Source of the DNA: Selenomonas sp. | GTDB lineage: Bacteria > Bacillota > Negativicutes > Selenomonadales > Selenomonadaceae | DNA length: 64,000 nucleotides | Reading direction: 5' to 3' | NCBI GenBank assembly: GCA_022482925.1 | Contig: JAKVOG010000004.1 | Coordinates: 169,149-233,148, forward strand | Shown: piece by piece, positions 41,439-52,227 of the stretch | Numbering within the stretch: the stretch's first letter is position 1 | Layout: every line of letters starts with the position of its first letter | The notes under the pieces: generated by a model | Database searches by the model: none | The model's input: the letters and a program-made list of their open reading frames with translations, nothing else | What the model was told of the DNA's origin: nothing | Program-made: the position numbers and the translations under genes

Positions 41439-43727
41439 ATGAAAACATCTGTTATCGGCTTTCCCCGCATCGGGCTGCACCGCGAATTGAAATTCGCCCT
41501 GGAATCCTTTTTCCGTGGCGAAACCAGTCCGCAGGACCTGCTGTCAACCGGGCATGCATTGCGCGAGCGTCATTGGCTGCAACAGCAGGCCAGCGGAATC
41601 GACCTCATTCCAGTCGGTGATTTTTCTCTGTATGACAATATGCTGGACACCGCTTGCCTGCTCGGTGCGGTTCCCTCGCGTTATCGGGCGCTGGATCTTT
41701 CACCGCTCGACACCTACTTTGCAATGGCCCGCGGCTATCAGCGAGCCAACGGCGATGTACGGGCACTTTCCATGAAGAAATGGTTCGATACCAACTATCA
41801 TTATCTGGTTCCCGAACTGGAAGACACGACCTGTTTCCACCTCCACGCCGATCGTCTGAAGCAGGAAATCACGGAAGCCGCCCTGCTCCGCCTCAAGTCA
41901 AAAGCCGTTGTCATCGGCCCCTACACCTTCCTGCGGCTGGCTCACTATACCGGCACAAAGACCATACGGGATTTCGCCCGGACCATCATTCCGGTCTATC
42001 AGGAACTACTGGCTGAGCTGGGACAGACTTCGCTGGAATGGCTGGCCCTGGACGAACCGATCCTTGCCACGGATTCCACCCCGGAGGAACTGGCAGTCTT
42101 CCGTGAGATCTATCAGGCCCTGCTGCAGGAAAAGCACGGGCTCAAAATCCTTTGCCAGACCTACTTTGGGGATGTGCGGGACAGCTATGATATCCTGACC
42201 AGCCAGCTGTCATTTGACGGTCTGGGACTCGACTTCGTTGCCGGCAAACAGAATCTGGCCCTGCTGCAGGAAAAAGGCATTCCCGGCAATATCACCTTGT
42301 TCGCAGGCGTCATCAATGGCCGCAACATCTGGCGCAACCATTATCGGAAAACACTCGATCTCATCCACGACCTGCAACGGCATACCGACCAACTCGTCCT
42401 CAGTACTTCCTGCTCGCTGCTGCATGTGCCGATGAGCCTGGAAACCGAAACAACGCTAGCCTCCGGCATACTCAAGCATTTTGCCTTTGCTAATGAAAAG
42501 CTCCAGGAACTCAATGACCTGAAACGGTTGACCGCACTCTACGATCCGGACCATGAGCAGCTGCTGCAGCAAAACGATGCTTTATTCAATGGCACCCGTT
42601 ATCAGGCCAACCCGGCCGTTCAGCAAAAGATTGCTTCGCTTACCAGCATCAATTTCAAACGGATGCCGCGCCGGGCGGTAAGAGAACGGATCCAGCGGGA
42701 ATTGTTTCAGCTGCCGGTCCTGCCAACCACCACCATCGGCTCCTTCCCACAAACTGCAGAAGTCCGCAAGAACCGGGCCGACTATAAGCACAAGCGCATC
42801 ACACCGAAGCAGTATATCCGGCAGAATAAGCAGTTCATTGCCGACTGCATCCAGCTGCAGGAAAAGCTGGGGCTGGATGTCCTGGTCCATGGTGAATTCG
42901 AGCGCAATGATATGGTCGAGTACTTTGGCGAGCATCTGGATGGCTGCCTGTTCACCAGCAATGGCTGGGTCCAGTCCTACGGTTCCCGCTGCGTCAAACC
43001 GCCGGTCATCTGGGGGGATATTTCCCGCCGTTCACCGATTACCGTCAAATGGTCAGTCTACGCACAAAGCCTGACGCAGCGATTCGTCAAGGGCATGCTG
43101 ACCGGCCCGGTGACCATCCTGAACTGGTCCTTCCCCCGCGAGGACATTTCCCTGAAAGAAAGTGCCTTCCAGATTGCCCTCGCCATCCGGGAGGAAGTAC
43201 TGGATCTTGAGCAGCATGGCATCCGCATCATCCAGATTGATGAAGCTGCCCTGCGCGAAAAGCTGCCCCTGCATCATGCCGACTGGTACCCGGAGTATCT
43301 GGACTGGGCCATTGCAGCATTTCGTCTCGCCTCCAGCGGAGTGCGGCCGGAAACCCAGATCCACACGCATATGTGCTACAGTGAATTCCAGGATATCATC
43401 TATGATATCGATGCCATGGACGCCGATGTCATCACGTTTGAATCCGCCCGCTCAGACCTCTCCCTCATCGATACCCTGCGGGCCGTCAATTTCCAGACCC
43501 AGACCGGTCCCGGCATCTATGACATCCATTCACCCCGGATTCCCAGCAGTAAAGAAATCGAGCACTCCATCCTGCGCATACTCGACAAGCTTCCGCTCAA
43601 TAAAGTCTGGGTCAATCCGGACTGCGGCCTAAAGACACGCCGCAATGATGAAGCCACCCCCAGCCTGAAGCACATGATCACGGCCGTAAAGCATCTCCGG
43701 CAAAAGCTGGCAGAAGCCGCCCAATAA
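41439..43727 (+). CDS. metE: Cobalamin-independent methionine synthase
   Basis: MKTSVIGFPRIGLHRELKFALE..., VLPTTTIGSFPQTAEVRKNR, C-terminal WVNPDCGLKTR. Confidence 0.97.
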   Translation: MKTSVIGFPRIGLHRELKFALESFFRGETSPQDLLSTGHALRERHWLQQQASGIDLIPVGDFSLYDNMLDTACLLGAVPSRYRALDLSPLDTYFAMARGYQRANGDVRALSMKKWFDTNYHYLVPELEDTTCFHLHADRLKQEITEAALLRLKSKAVVIGPYTFLRLAHYTGTKTIRDFARTIIPVYQELLAELGQTSLEWLALDEPILATDSTPEELAVFREIYQALLQEKHGLKILCQTYFGDVRDSYDILTSQLSFDGLGLDFVAGKQNLALLQEKGIPGNITLFAGVINGRNIWRNHYRKTLDLIHDLQRHTDQLVLSTSCSLLHVPMSLETETTLASGILKHFAFANEKLQELNDLKRLTALYDPDHEQLLQQNDALFNGTRYQANPAVQQKIASLTSINFKRMPRRAVRERIQRELFQLPVLPTTTIGSFPQTAEVRKNRADYKHKRITPKQYIRQNKQFIADCIQLQEKLGLDVLVHGEFERNDMVEYFGEHLDGCLFTSNGWVQSYGSRCVKPPVIWGDISRRSPITVKWSVYAQSLTQRFVKGMLTGPVTILNWSFPREDISLKESAFQIALAIREEVLDLEQHGIRIIQIDEAALREKLPLHHADWYPEYLDWAIAAFRLASSGVRPETQIHTHMCYSEFQDIIYDIDAMDADVITFESARSDLSLIDTLRAVNFQTQTGPGIYDIHSPRIPSSKEIEHSILRILDKLPLNKVWVNPDCGLKTRRNDEATPSLKHMITAVKHLRQKLAEAAQ

Positions 43728-43738
43728 AACAATAGCTG

Positions 43739-43773
43739 AATGCTGCCGCAATAAACCTGCGGCAGCATTTTTA
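43739..43773. terminator. Bidirectional terminator
   Basis: AATGCTGCCGCA-ataaacc-TGCGGCAGCATTTTTA. Confidence 0.8.
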
Positions 43774-44703
43774 TGCATTTGGGGTGGTCGTATATTTCTG
43801 CAGCATCCCGATATAGTGCTGGCTGAATCGGCTGAGAACAACATTGCGATGATGGATATAGCCGATTTCCATATAGTCATCAACCAGCAGTGGAATCGCG
43901 ACAATGTTCCTGCCATTCAGCTTTTCATTGATTACCCCGCTGCAGATCGTGTATCCGTCCAGACCGATCAACAGATTGAACAGCGTTGCCCGGTCCGACA
44001 CCATGATGTCCTTCCGGCTGGCCCGCGTGCTCTGGATTTCCTCCGAAAAATAAAACGAATTATGCTCGCCCTGCTCATAGGACAACCGCGGAAACGGCTC
44101 AAGATCCTCCATCGTCACGGCCTCCCGGGTTGCCAATGGGTTTCCCGCACCTACGAACACATGCGGTCTGGCCACAAAGAGCCGGGTAAATACCAGATTT
44201 TTTTCCTGCAGCGTACGCCGCAGGACCTGCTCATTGAAACCATTCAGGTACAGCACGCCGATCTCGCTCCGAAGCCCCGCAACATCGGCGATAATCTCAT
44301 ACGTCTGGGTTTCCCGGATACGAAAATCATATTCTTCTCCGCCATATTTCCTGAGCAAGGCCACAAATGCCTCCACCGCAAACGAATAATGCTGGGTTGA
44401 TACACAGAACTGGTGCTTTACGGGATGGCCCCCCAGATATTGCTCACGAATCAGATCCAGCTGTTCCATAACCTGACGGACATAGCCCAGAAACTCTTCC
44501 CCCTCGGCCGACAGTGATACACCCCGATTGGTCCGGTTGAATATCGTGATTCCCAGTTCTTCTTCCAGTTCCTGAATTGCCACAGTCAGTGTCGGCTGTG
44601 TGATATAGAGCTGCTTTGCCGCCTCGCTCAATGTCCCCGCTGTGGCTGCAGTCGTGATATATCTGAATTGCTGTAGTGTCATTGCGTCTGAATCATTCTC
44701 CAT
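43771..44703 (-). CDS. LysR-family transcriptional regulator
   Basis: MTLQQFRYITTAATAGTLSEAAKQLYITQPTLTVAIQELEEELGITIFNRTNRGVSLSAEG. Confidence 0.94.
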   Translation of the reverse strand: MENDSDAMTLQQFRYITTAATAGTLSEAAKQLYITQPTLTVAIQELEEELGITIFNRTNRGVSLSAEGEEFLGYVRQVMEQLDLIREQYLGGHPVKHQFCVSTQHYSFAVEAFVALLRKYGGEEYDFRIRETQTYEIIADVAGLRSEIGVLYLNGFNEQVLRRTLQEKNLVFTRLFVARPHVFVGAGNPLATREAVTMEDLEPFPRLSYEQGEHNSFYFSEEIQSTRASRKDIMVSDRATLFNLLIGLDGYTICSGVINEKLNGRNIVAIPLLVDDYMEIGYIHHRNVVLSRFSQHYIGMLQKYTTTPNA

Positions 44704-44721
44704 TCCCCCACGCCATGCGGC

Positions 44722-45309
44722 TTAAAATTCCAGATAGCGCTTCAATCGCTGCCAGTCAATGAATGTCACCTGCTGTGGATGCTTCTGCACATAATGCTGA
44801 TGCTGCTCACTGGCCGATTCGAAACAGACCAGACGGGCAGCCTGTACATAGCAGGGACGGGTATCCGTCTGTCCGGAGCGTGGATCATTCAGCGTGAGCT
44901 GCCCCGTCGTCATTGCCGTGGCCCGGCCGCGATTGGCCAGAAAATGCATATAAAGCTCCAGCTGCGGACGGTCCTCCTCATCAACATACCAGACACCTGC
45001 ACGATACATCCTGCCCCGCGCAGGCCCCTGCCCATCCGGCAAATGCGGATCAACCACGGCAAACAGCACATCCATGAGCATCGACAGGTCCATCTTCTTG
45101 GGATCATATGTAACTTCCACGCCCATGACTGCGGGGATCTGCCCACTGGCTACCGCCTCATAGGCATCCCCGGCACCAGTCAGTGCTGCAGCCGGATTGA
45201 TATAACCGGTACAGGTGGAAGAGATTCCCGGCAGCAGTTCAAAAACCGCCTGCAGCTCATGGAAATCGCCCCCTGAAAAATAGATATTCTTCGTATACAC
45301 TGCCTTCAC
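44722..45309 (-). CDS. MsrA-fold protein lacking the canonical GCFW catalytic motif
   Basis: FSGGDFHELQAVFELLPGISSTCTGYINP...VEVTYDPKKMDLSMLMDVLFAVVDPH...GPARGRMYRAGVWY. Confidence 0.82.
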   Translation of the reverse strand: MKAVYTKNIYFSGGDFHELQAVFELLPGISSTCTGYINPAAALTGAGDAYEAVASGQIPAVMGVEVTYDPKKMDLSMLMDVLFAVVDPHLPDGQGPARGRMYRAGVWYVDEEDRPQLELYMHFLANRGRATAMTTGQLTLNDPRSGQTDTRPCYVQAARLVCFESASEQHQHYVQKHPQQVTFIDWQRLKRYLEF

Positions 45310-46498
45310 CTCTTCTCCGCAGCCGGATGGAACAGGTCGACCTGACGGGCAGCGGCCCGCCGGACATCGAACATCCCGATCAATTCAGCCACAGCCTGTG
45401 TCGGCGAGATCGTACCGGCCAGCACCGCATCTCTGACCTCAGGCATCCGCCCAGTAATGACCGGATCCTCAAAGAACAGGTTGTGCAGATGTTCATCGAT
45501 CATGCTGTTCATCCAGTCCAGCAGCTGACCATCACGGCGTTTCCGGAATACGCCGCTCTCTGCGGTCATCCGCTGGAATACCTGGATCACTTGCCATAAC
45601 TCCTGCAGCCCGGTATGCTTGACTGCTGAGCAGAGATAGGCATGCGTCGGCCAGCCGGGTGTAGCCGGCCGGATGTATTCGATCATCCGCTCATATTCGC
45701 CACGGGCCACCTGCGCTTTCACGAGGTTATCCCCATCCGCCTTGTTGATTACGATCGCATCTGCCAGTTCCATGATTCCCTTCTTGATGCCCTGCAATTC
45801 ATCTCCGGCACCAGTCAGCACCACTAACATGAAAAAATCCACCATCGACCGCACGGTCGTTTCCGATTGGCCTACACCTACCGTCTCGATCAGGATGATA
45901 TCGTATCCGGCTGCCTCACACATCAGCATGGTCTCCCGGCTTTTCCGGGCTACACCGCCCAATGTCCCGCCAGCCGGCGAAGGCCGGATAAATGCCTCCG
46001 GCCGCCGCGACAGGGTCCCCATCCGCGTCTTGTCCCCCAGGATCGATCCCCGCGTGACGGAGCTCGTCGGATCGACCGTGAGGATGGCTACCCGATGCCC
46101 CGCATCGCACAGCATGTTGCCCAGCGCCTCGATTATGGTGCTCTTACCGGCCCCCGGCACTCCCGTGATGCCGATGCGCAAAGCCTTCCCGTAAGCGGCA
46201 GCAGCCGCTGCAATACCCGCTGAGCCTTGGCAAAATGACGGGGATTGTTGCTTTCGATCAGGGTGATCGCCCGGGCCAGCGTCATGCGGCTGCCCTGACT
46301 CACCCCGGATACGTAATCATCCTCCGAAAGCACCAGCCGGTGCTTCGGCTTCAGCTGCCCGCTCTTGATCGCAGGATTGAGATTCCCTACGGTCGTATCC
46401 GTTACCCCTTCGATGCCCCCCATGACGCTGCAGGCAAACTTATCATCTGCCTTCTCCGGCACCCAGTCTGGTTTCGAAACCGTATAGTGTTCTGCCAT
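45306..46498 (-). CDS. meaB: Methylmalonyl-CoA mutase-associated GTPase MeaB (frameshift near 46180)
   Basis: RIGITGVPGAGKSTIIEALGNML...VAILTVDPTSSVTRGSILGDKTRM; N-terminus in the 46133-46498 frame. Confidence 0.93.
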
Positions 46499-46516
46499 TG
46501 CTTTTTCCTCCTTTCG

Positions 46517-46561
46517 AATACAGCGTCCACGAAACCATCCCGGTTCCGTGGACGCTGTATT
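46517..46561. other. Perfect 15-bp intercistronic hairpin between mutB and meaB
   Basis: AATACAGCGTCCACG-15 nt loop-CGTGGACGCTGTATT. Confidence 0.7.
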
Positions 46562-46578
46562 GCAGAGCTATATTCGTC

Positions 46579-48780
46579 TCATGCGTCGTCCGTTTCCTCT
46601 TTGGCCCGATTGATCAGCAAGGTCAGCAGCTTGATCCCGGCCTCAGGGATATTGGTACCCGGTGCGAAAATTGCCACCGCACCATGTTCATAGAGGAAGT
46701 CATAATCCTGTACCGGTATGACCCCGCCGATGCTGACCATGATATCCTCGCGACCCAGCTTCTTCAGCTCCTCTACCAGCTGTGGCAGCAGGGTATTATG
46801 ACCGGCCGCCAGCGAACTGAACCCGACCATGTGCACATCATTGTCCACGGCATCCTGTGCCGTCTCAGCCGGTGTCTGGAACAAAGGCCCGACATCAACA
46901 TCCCAGCCCATATCCGCAAAGGACGAGGCGATGACCTTCTGACCACGGTCATGTCCATCCTGCCCCATCTTCGCAACAAAGATACGCGGGCGGCGGCCGG
47001 TCAGGTTCTCGAATTCATCTGCCATCTCACGGGCCTTATCCAGTGCCGTCTTATCCGTGAATTCTGACGAATAGACGCCGGAGATCGTATGGATCACAGC
47101 CTGGAAACGTCCGGAAACCTTCTCGACGGCATCCGATATCTCACCCAGCGATGCATGCGCCCGGGCCGCATCGACGGCGGCTTCGAGCAGATTGCCGTTA
47201 TCCCGCGACTCAGCTGCTTTCGTGATGCCCTCCAGACAGCGGCGTACATCATCCCCATTGCGCTCGGCCCGCAGTTTCTCCAGCCGCTCCACCTGAGCCT
47301 GCCGCACCGCGGTATTATCGATGGCCAGGATCTGCAGCGGATCCTCTTTCTCCAGCCGGTATTTATTCAGGCCAACGATGGTCTCATTGCCCGAATCGAT
47401 CTGAGCCTGCCGGCGGGCCGAAGCTTCCTCGATACGCATCTTCGGCAGCCCCGTACTGATGGCCTTGGCCATGCCTCCCAGGGCTTCGACCTCCTGGATA
47501 TGCGCCCAGGCGCGCCGGATGATCTCATTCGTAAGCGCCTCCACATAATAGGAACCGCCCCATGGATCGATGATCTTGCAGACCCGTGTCTCATCCTGGA
47601 TATACAACTGAGTATTGCGCGCAATCCGGGCCGAGAAATCCGTTGGCAGGGCAATCGCCTCATCCAGGGCATTCGTATGCAATGACTGCGTATGCCCAAG
47701 CGCCGCGCCCATTGCCTCCATGCAGGTCCGGGAAATATTATTGAACGGATCCTGAGCCGTAAGCGACCAGCCGGATGTCTGGCAATGCGTGCGCAGAGCC
47801 ATGGACTTGTCATTCTCGGCCCCGAAGGACTTGACGATTTTCGCCCACAGTACCCGGGCCGCCCGCATCTTGGCAACCTCCATGAAATAATTCTTGCCGA
47901 TTGCCCAGAAGAAAGACAAGCGCTTGGCAAAGGCATCAATCGGCAGTCCGGCGTTGACACCCGTACGGATGTACTCCAGCCCGTCAGCCAGCGTATAGCC
48001 GAGCTCAATATCAGCCGTTGCTCCTGCTTCCTGCATATGGTAGCCGGAAATCGAGATACTGTTGAACTTCGGCATATATTTCGTCGTATACTCGAAAATA
48101 TCACCGATGATGCGCATCGACATCTCTGGCGGATAGATATAGGTATTACGGACCATGAATTCCTTCAGAATATCATTCTGAATCGTCCCGGCCATGACCT
48201 TCTTGTCCACGCCCTGTTCTTCACCGGAAAGGATGTAGAATGCCAGGATTGGCAGTACCGCACCATTCATCGTCATCGAAACCGACATCTGGTCAAGCGG
48301 AATTCCGCTGAACAGGATACGCATATCCAGGATGGAATCAATGGCCACGCCAGCCTTGCCGACATCTCCCAGCACGCGTGGATTATCCGAATCATAGCCA
48401 CGGTGCGTCGGCAGGTCGAACGCAATAGACAGGCCTTTCTGCCCCGCCGCCAGATTGCGCCGGTAAAACGCATTGGATTCCTCGGCCGTCGAGAAGCCCG
48501 CATACTGGCGGACCGTCCATGGCCGGAATACATACATCGTCGAATACGGACCACGCAGGCATGGTGGTATCCCACTTGCGAAATCCAGATGATTCATATG
48601 CGCATATTCATCATATCCATATAACGGTTTGACCGGAATATGCTCCATCGTCCGCTTCACCAGATCATCATACGCAGCCCCGGAAGATGCCTCGAACTGC
48701 TTTTTCCATTCTTCCTGTTTCTGTTCCGGTGTTTCCCTCAGGTCCATCGTGGTAAAATCAGGATTTGAAAACGAAGCCAT
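46579..48780 (-). CDS. mutB: Methylmalonyl-CoA mutase large subunit
   Basis: [34 protein letters not shown]...; B12-binding [31 protein letters not shown]. Confidence 0.97.
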   Translation of the reverse strand: MASFSNPDFTTMDLRETPEQKQEEWKKQFEASSGAAYDDLVKRTMEHIPVKPLYGYDEYAHMNHLDFASGIPPCLRGPYSTMYVFRPWTVRQYAGFSTAEESNAFYRRNLAAGQKGLSIAFDLPTHRGYDSDNPRVLGDVGKAGVAIDSILDMRILFSGIPLDQMSVSMTMNGAVLPILAFYILSGEEQGVDKKVMAGTIQNDILKEFMVRNTYIYPPEMSMRIIGDIFEYTTKYMPKFNSISISGYHMQEAGATADIELGYTLADGLEYIRTGVNAGLPIDAFAKRLSFFWAIGKNYFMEVAKMRAARVLWAKIVKSFGAENDKSMALRTHCQTSGWSLTAQDPFNNISRTCMEAMGAALGHTQSLHTNALDEAIALPTDFSARIARNTQLYIQDETRVCKIIDPWGGSYYVEALTNEIIRRAWAHIQEVEALGGMAKAISTGLPKMRIEEASARRQAQIDSGNETIVGLNKYRLEKEDPLQILAIDNTAVRQAQVERLEKLRAERNGDDVRRCLEGITKAAESRDNGNLLEAAVDAARAHASLGEISDAVEKVSGRFQAVIHTISGVYSSEFTDKTALDKAREMADEFENLTGRRPRIFVAKMGQDGHDRGQKVIASSFADMGWDVDVGPLFQTPAETAQDAVDNDVHMVGFSSLAAGHNTLLPQLVEELKKLGREDIMVSIGGVIPVQDYDFLYEHGAVAIFAPGTNIPEAGIKLLTLLINRAKEETDDA

Positions 48781-50978
48781 TATGACATCATTCCTTTCTT
48801 CTGCTGCAGATACTGCAGGATCTGATAGCAGTTGGCACGCACGGAAATATAATCATCGATGCCAGCTGACCGATAGGTTTCCAGCAAATCCTTCGGCGCA
48901 GCACCAGCCAGATAGACTACCGCTGACGGCAATGCCTCATGAAGCTTTGGCGCCAGTGCAGGCACGATTTCCGGATAGGTCGCATCCGTTGAACAGATCA
49001 CGACCGCATCCGCTGCCGATTCTTTCGCCGCGGCAACTGCTTCCTCCACCGTAGCAAAACCATTATTCCCCAACACGTCGAACGCTCCGACCTGCAGGAA
49101 GCCGGTCGTGAATTCAGCCCGGGCCTTATGCTGCGGGATTGGCCCCATATTCGCCAGGAATATGCGGACATTTTCCCCCGTCTTATCCCGGTAGTCCTCG
49201 GTCCGTTTCCGCAGTGCCTCAAACCGTTCACTCCAGCGATGCGGCTCGATCTTCGTCACCTTCTCAGCCTGTGCCTCCTGGCCACGAAGCGCTTCCGTCA
49301 GTTCCGGCAGCGTTGCCCCGGCCTCGGCCGCCCGGATTGCAGCTGTCAGCTTATCAGCAGGCACCGTAGCCAGTGCCTGAAGCTGTTCCTCCTTGAACGT
49401 GTCATCCAGATCTGACAGGTAGGCCTCAACTTCCGCGATACGTTCCGTCCGTATCGCCTCGACATCCTCCGGCCGCGGATCCAGCAGTTTCTCCGTCATA
49501 TTCGGATACATATTGTTCCCGACGATGCGGTCACGCCGCAGCTCGGCATTCTTGAACCGCTCGGATAAAACCGCCGCGATCTGAGCCTGCGGATAGCCTT
49601 CTTCCAGTGCCGCTGCGATGCCACCTTTGGACTCGATGGTCTGGAATTCCTTCCACATCCTGGCCCTGACCTGACGGGTCAGCGACTCTACCGCCCAGGA
49701 TCCGCCCGCCGGGTCGATTGGCTGCAGCAAACCAAACTCTTCCTGCAGGATGATCTGCACATTGCGGGCAATACGGCGCGAGAATTCATCGCCCTTGCGG
49801 ATCGGTTCATCAAATGGTGCATTCTCAAACGAGTCCAGACCACCGACCACTCCGGAAAAAATCTCCGTCGTATTCCGCAGCATATTGACATAAGGATCAT
49901 AGACCGTCTTAAAGAACAGTGCCGGGCGCGCATGGATATGCATCCGCTGTGCTTCCTTCCCGCCGCCAAAGGACTGGACAATCTGAGCCCAGACCGGTCT
50001 TACCGCCCGCAGCTTGGCAACCTGCAGGAAGAAATTCGCGCCCATCGAGAAGCAGAACATGATCTGTCCCGCTGCATCATCAATGCTCAGACCGCGTTTC
50101 AGCAAAGCCCGCAGATAAGAAACCGCAGTGGCAATGGTATAGGCAGTCTCCTGGATATCATTTGCACCGCCACGGCTGTACACATCGCTGCGCACCATAA
50201 CCGTACGCAGTCCCGGCGCCTGCTCCGCAGCCCAGGCTGCACAATCAGCCATCTCATCATAGAGCAAGGCTAATGGCTTCGACAGGCTGCCCTGCGCGGT
50301 CAGTTCCCCTATCGGATCGGCACCGATGATCCCATGCAGCTGCCGGATCTCCCGGCCGGAAGCCCGCAGCGCCGCCACCGTAAGTGCCAGCAATGGCAGC
50401 GCAGAGCGGCCAGCATACATATACAGCGGCGTTTTTTCCAGCTGCAATTGATCGAGCAGGACATGCATATCCTGCAGGGTCGTAATGCTGCAGCCTTCAT
50501 CTCCCGGCCTGGCAGCATCCCGTACATCCCTGCCAGCCAGTGTTGCCTGGTCGAGACGGATATTGTATATCGTCGAGCCCTTCTCCTGTTCATGACGAAG
50601 CAGCTCATTGTTCTCCCGTGGCATGGTCTCATCACAGGACTGCGCGATGCCCCATGGCGCCTTGATATAGCCATTTGGTTTCGCGCCCCGCAGGAAATCA
50701 TCCATACCCGGGAACGAATGCTTCGGCAGGATTTCCTCTGTCCCGGCGCGGGTGTACATCGGGTCAAAGGTGATTCCCTCATAGGTTTTCGTATACATTT
50801 TCTTATCAAAGGGCGCGCCCTTCAATAAGGCGATGCAGTTCTCCTTCCATTCCTCATACGTGGGGGGAATGAATTCATCAAGCGGCACATCCGGAAAGTC
50901 TGCCTGCTGCTCTGACTTCTTCAAAATTTCCTGAAGATCAAGCTCGCTGGCCGGCTGCCCACTGGTATCATTGTTCAT
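48780..50978 (-). CDS. mutA: Methylmalonyl-CoA mutase small subunit
   Basis: [33 protein letters not shown]...; AGGAGG ribosome-binding site before ATG at 50978. Confidence 0.94.
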   Translation of the reverse strand: MNNDTSGQPASELDLQEILKKSEQQADFPDVPLDEFIPPTYEEWKENCIALLKGAPFDKKMYTKTYEGITFDPMYTRAGTEEILPKHSFPGMDDFLRGAKPNGYIKAPWGIAQSCDETMPRENNELLRHEQEKGSTIYNIRLDQATLAGRDVRDAARPGDEGCSITTLQDMHVLLDQLQLEKTPLYMYAGRSALPLLALTVAALRASGREIRQLHGIIGADPIGELTAQGSLSKPLALLYDEMADCAAWAAEQAPGLRTVMVRSDVYSRGGANDIQETAYTIATAVSYLRALLKRGLSIDDAAGQIMFCFSMGANFFLQVAKLRAVRPVWAQIVQSFGGGKEAQRMHIHARPALFFKTVYDPYVNMLRNTTEIFSGVVGGLDSFENAPFDEPIRKGDEFSRRIARNVQIILQEEFGLLQPIDPAGGSWAVESLTRQVRARMWKEFQTIESKGGIAAALEEGYPQAQIAAVLSERFKNAELRRDRIVGNNMYPNMTEKLLDPRPEDVEAIRTERIAEVEAYLSDLDDTFKEEQLQALATVPADKLTAAIRAAEAGATLPELTEALRGQEAQAEKVTKIEPHRWSERFEALRKRTEDYRDKTGENVRIFLANMGPIPQHKARAEFTTGFLQVGAFDVLGNNGFATVEEAVAAAKESAADAVVICSTDATYPEIVPALAPKLHEALPSAVVYLAGAAPKDLLETYRSAGIDDYISVRANCYQILQYLQQKKGMMS

Positions 50979-51035
50979 AGCAGCTTCCTCCTTTAAAATC
51001 AGAGAATCAACGAATGAAACACAGATGAAAAAATA

Positions 51036-51067
51036 ATGCTGCCCCAAATAAAGCAAGCAGGCAGCAT
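51036..51067 (-). terminator. mutA-proximal leader terminator
   Basis: ATGCTGCC...GGCAGCAT followed by TATTTTTT. Confidence 0.65.
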
Positions 51068-51082
51068 CGACCAAAAAGAAAA

Positions 51083-51208
51083 GCTCCGACCCTTCCACAA
51101 ATCGGAGCCTGACTGTCAGCCTGACAGCCCAAAGAATAGAACTGAATGAAATTATGAGAATTCTTTCTCCATGGATCCAAAGCCATAGAGAAAAACCTTT
51201 CGACAAAC
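51083..51208 (-). promoter_or_regulatory. Unrecognised structured leader RNA, element A (ends in a terminator-like hairpin)
   Basis: TTTGTCGAAAGGTTTTTCTCTATGG...CCATGGAGAAAG..CTCATAATTTCATTCAGTTCTAT...GCTCCGA..TCGGAGCTTTTCTTTTT; homologous to 51737-51875. Confidence 0.5.
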
Positions 51209-51231
51209 GGAAGTGGATCTATGCCACAAAA

Positions 51232-51263
51232 ATAAGCCTTTTCCTGCTCACGGAAAAGGCTTA
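51232..51263 (-). terminator. Terminator of cobalamin riboswitch unit 1
   Basis: AAGCCTTTTCC-gtgagca-GGAAAAGGCTT-ATTTTTG. Confidence 0.8.
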
Positions 51264-51337
51264 TCTAAAAAACATCCAGTTCTATTATCTGTCTGGTCAA
51301 TGCCAGACTATCTATAACGAATGTCATTCAAATCCCC

Positions 51338-51525
51338 TCCCCATCGCTCGCAGGTCAAACGGTGATTGTCAATCAGGCAGTTCTCCTGGCTCCAGTTCAT
51401 CGCTCTTCTGCGCCTTCCCAGGATCTCTCCCAGTGACATAAATTGCAGAATCACTCGCTGTTACAGTGGCGGGACCGCTCCGGCATTTACCGGCTTCCCT
51501 ATTAAGTCTTTCGACACCTGATTCA
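51338..51525 (-). promoter_or_regulatory. Cobalamin riboswitch, unit 1 (mutA-proximal)
   Basis: GTGTCGAAAGACTTAATAGGGAAGCCGGTAAATGCCGGAGCGGTCCCGCCACTGTAACAGCGAG...GAACTGGAGCCAGGAGAACTGCC. Confidence 0.95.
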
Positions 51526-51557
51526 ATCCATATTCAATTGGAATATCTTACAAAATT

Positions 51558-51586
51558 ATCATAGCATTCCCGCTATTTATTGTCAA
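51558..51586 (-). promoter_or_regulatory. Promoter for riboswitch unit 1
   Basis: TTGACA-17 nt-TATGAT. Confidence 0.8.
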
Positions 51587-51736
51587 TTGGATTTATTCTC
51601 TCCACTGCTTATAGAAGCGGCTATGTTTTATATGAAAAACAGCCGGAAAAATACCGACTGCCTTCCCATAAAGAGTGTTATTATGAAGCTGTCAGCCTGT
51701 ATGGCAACAGGCCGCCAACAATTGTTGGAGAGAGAA

Positions 51737-51875
51737 GGCTCCGACCTTCCACAATCGGAGCCGCTGTGCAAGTCCACGACAATACCGTGGTCACAGCTAT
51801 TCCATAGAACTGAATGAAATGTATGAGCATTTCTTCTCCCCAGGCATTGCCCGGAAAGAAAAACCTTTCGACAAA
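51737..51875 (-). promoter_or_regulatory. Unrecognised structured leader RNA, element B
   Basis: TTTGTCGAAAGGTTTTTCTTTCCGGGCAATGCCTGGGGAGAAGAAATGCTCATACATTTCATTCAGTTCTATGG...GGCTCCGA..TCGGAGCC. Confidence 0.5.
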
Positions 51876-51891
51876 TTAAATCAATGCAATC

Positions 51892-51923
51892 AAAAAAGCT
51901 CTTCCCACATAAGAGAAGAGCTC
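51892..51923 (-). terminator. Terminator of cobalamin riboswitch unit 2
   Basis: AGCTCTTC-tcttatgtgg-GAAGAGCT-TTTTT. Confidence 0.8.
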
Positions 51924-52006
51924 ATTATCCTCGCGATAAAATAGCTGTATCTGCTGTATATAGCAAATAAGCCACTTCATACATCACGTATCGATAAATC
52001 CCCATC

Positions 52007-52190
52007 CCCATCGCTCGCAGGTCAAACGGTGATTGTCAATCAGGCAGTTCTCCTGGCTCCAGTTCATCGCTCTTCTGCGCCTTCCCAGGATCTCTCCCAG
52101 TGACATAATCTGCAGAATCACTCGCTGTTACAGTGGCGGGACCGCGCCGGCATTTACCGGCTTCCCTATTAAGTCTTTCGACACCTGATT
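52007..52190 (-). promoter_or_regulatory. Cobalamin riboswitch, unit 2 (distal)
   Basis: Nearly identical to 51338-51525. Confidence 0.95.
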
Positions 52191-52227
52191 CAATCGTTAT
52201 TTGATTGTTAAATCGTTTACGTTGTCT

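Noticed and set aside
46579-48780. Long plus-strand ORFs opposite mutB (for example 47692-48624)
   Set aside because: Shadow ORFs of a conserved gene in moderately GC-rich sequence.
48780-51206. 76-codon N-terminal extension of the mutA ORF
   Set aside because: It runs through leader hairpins and terminators; the true start is ATG at 50978 behind AGGAGG.
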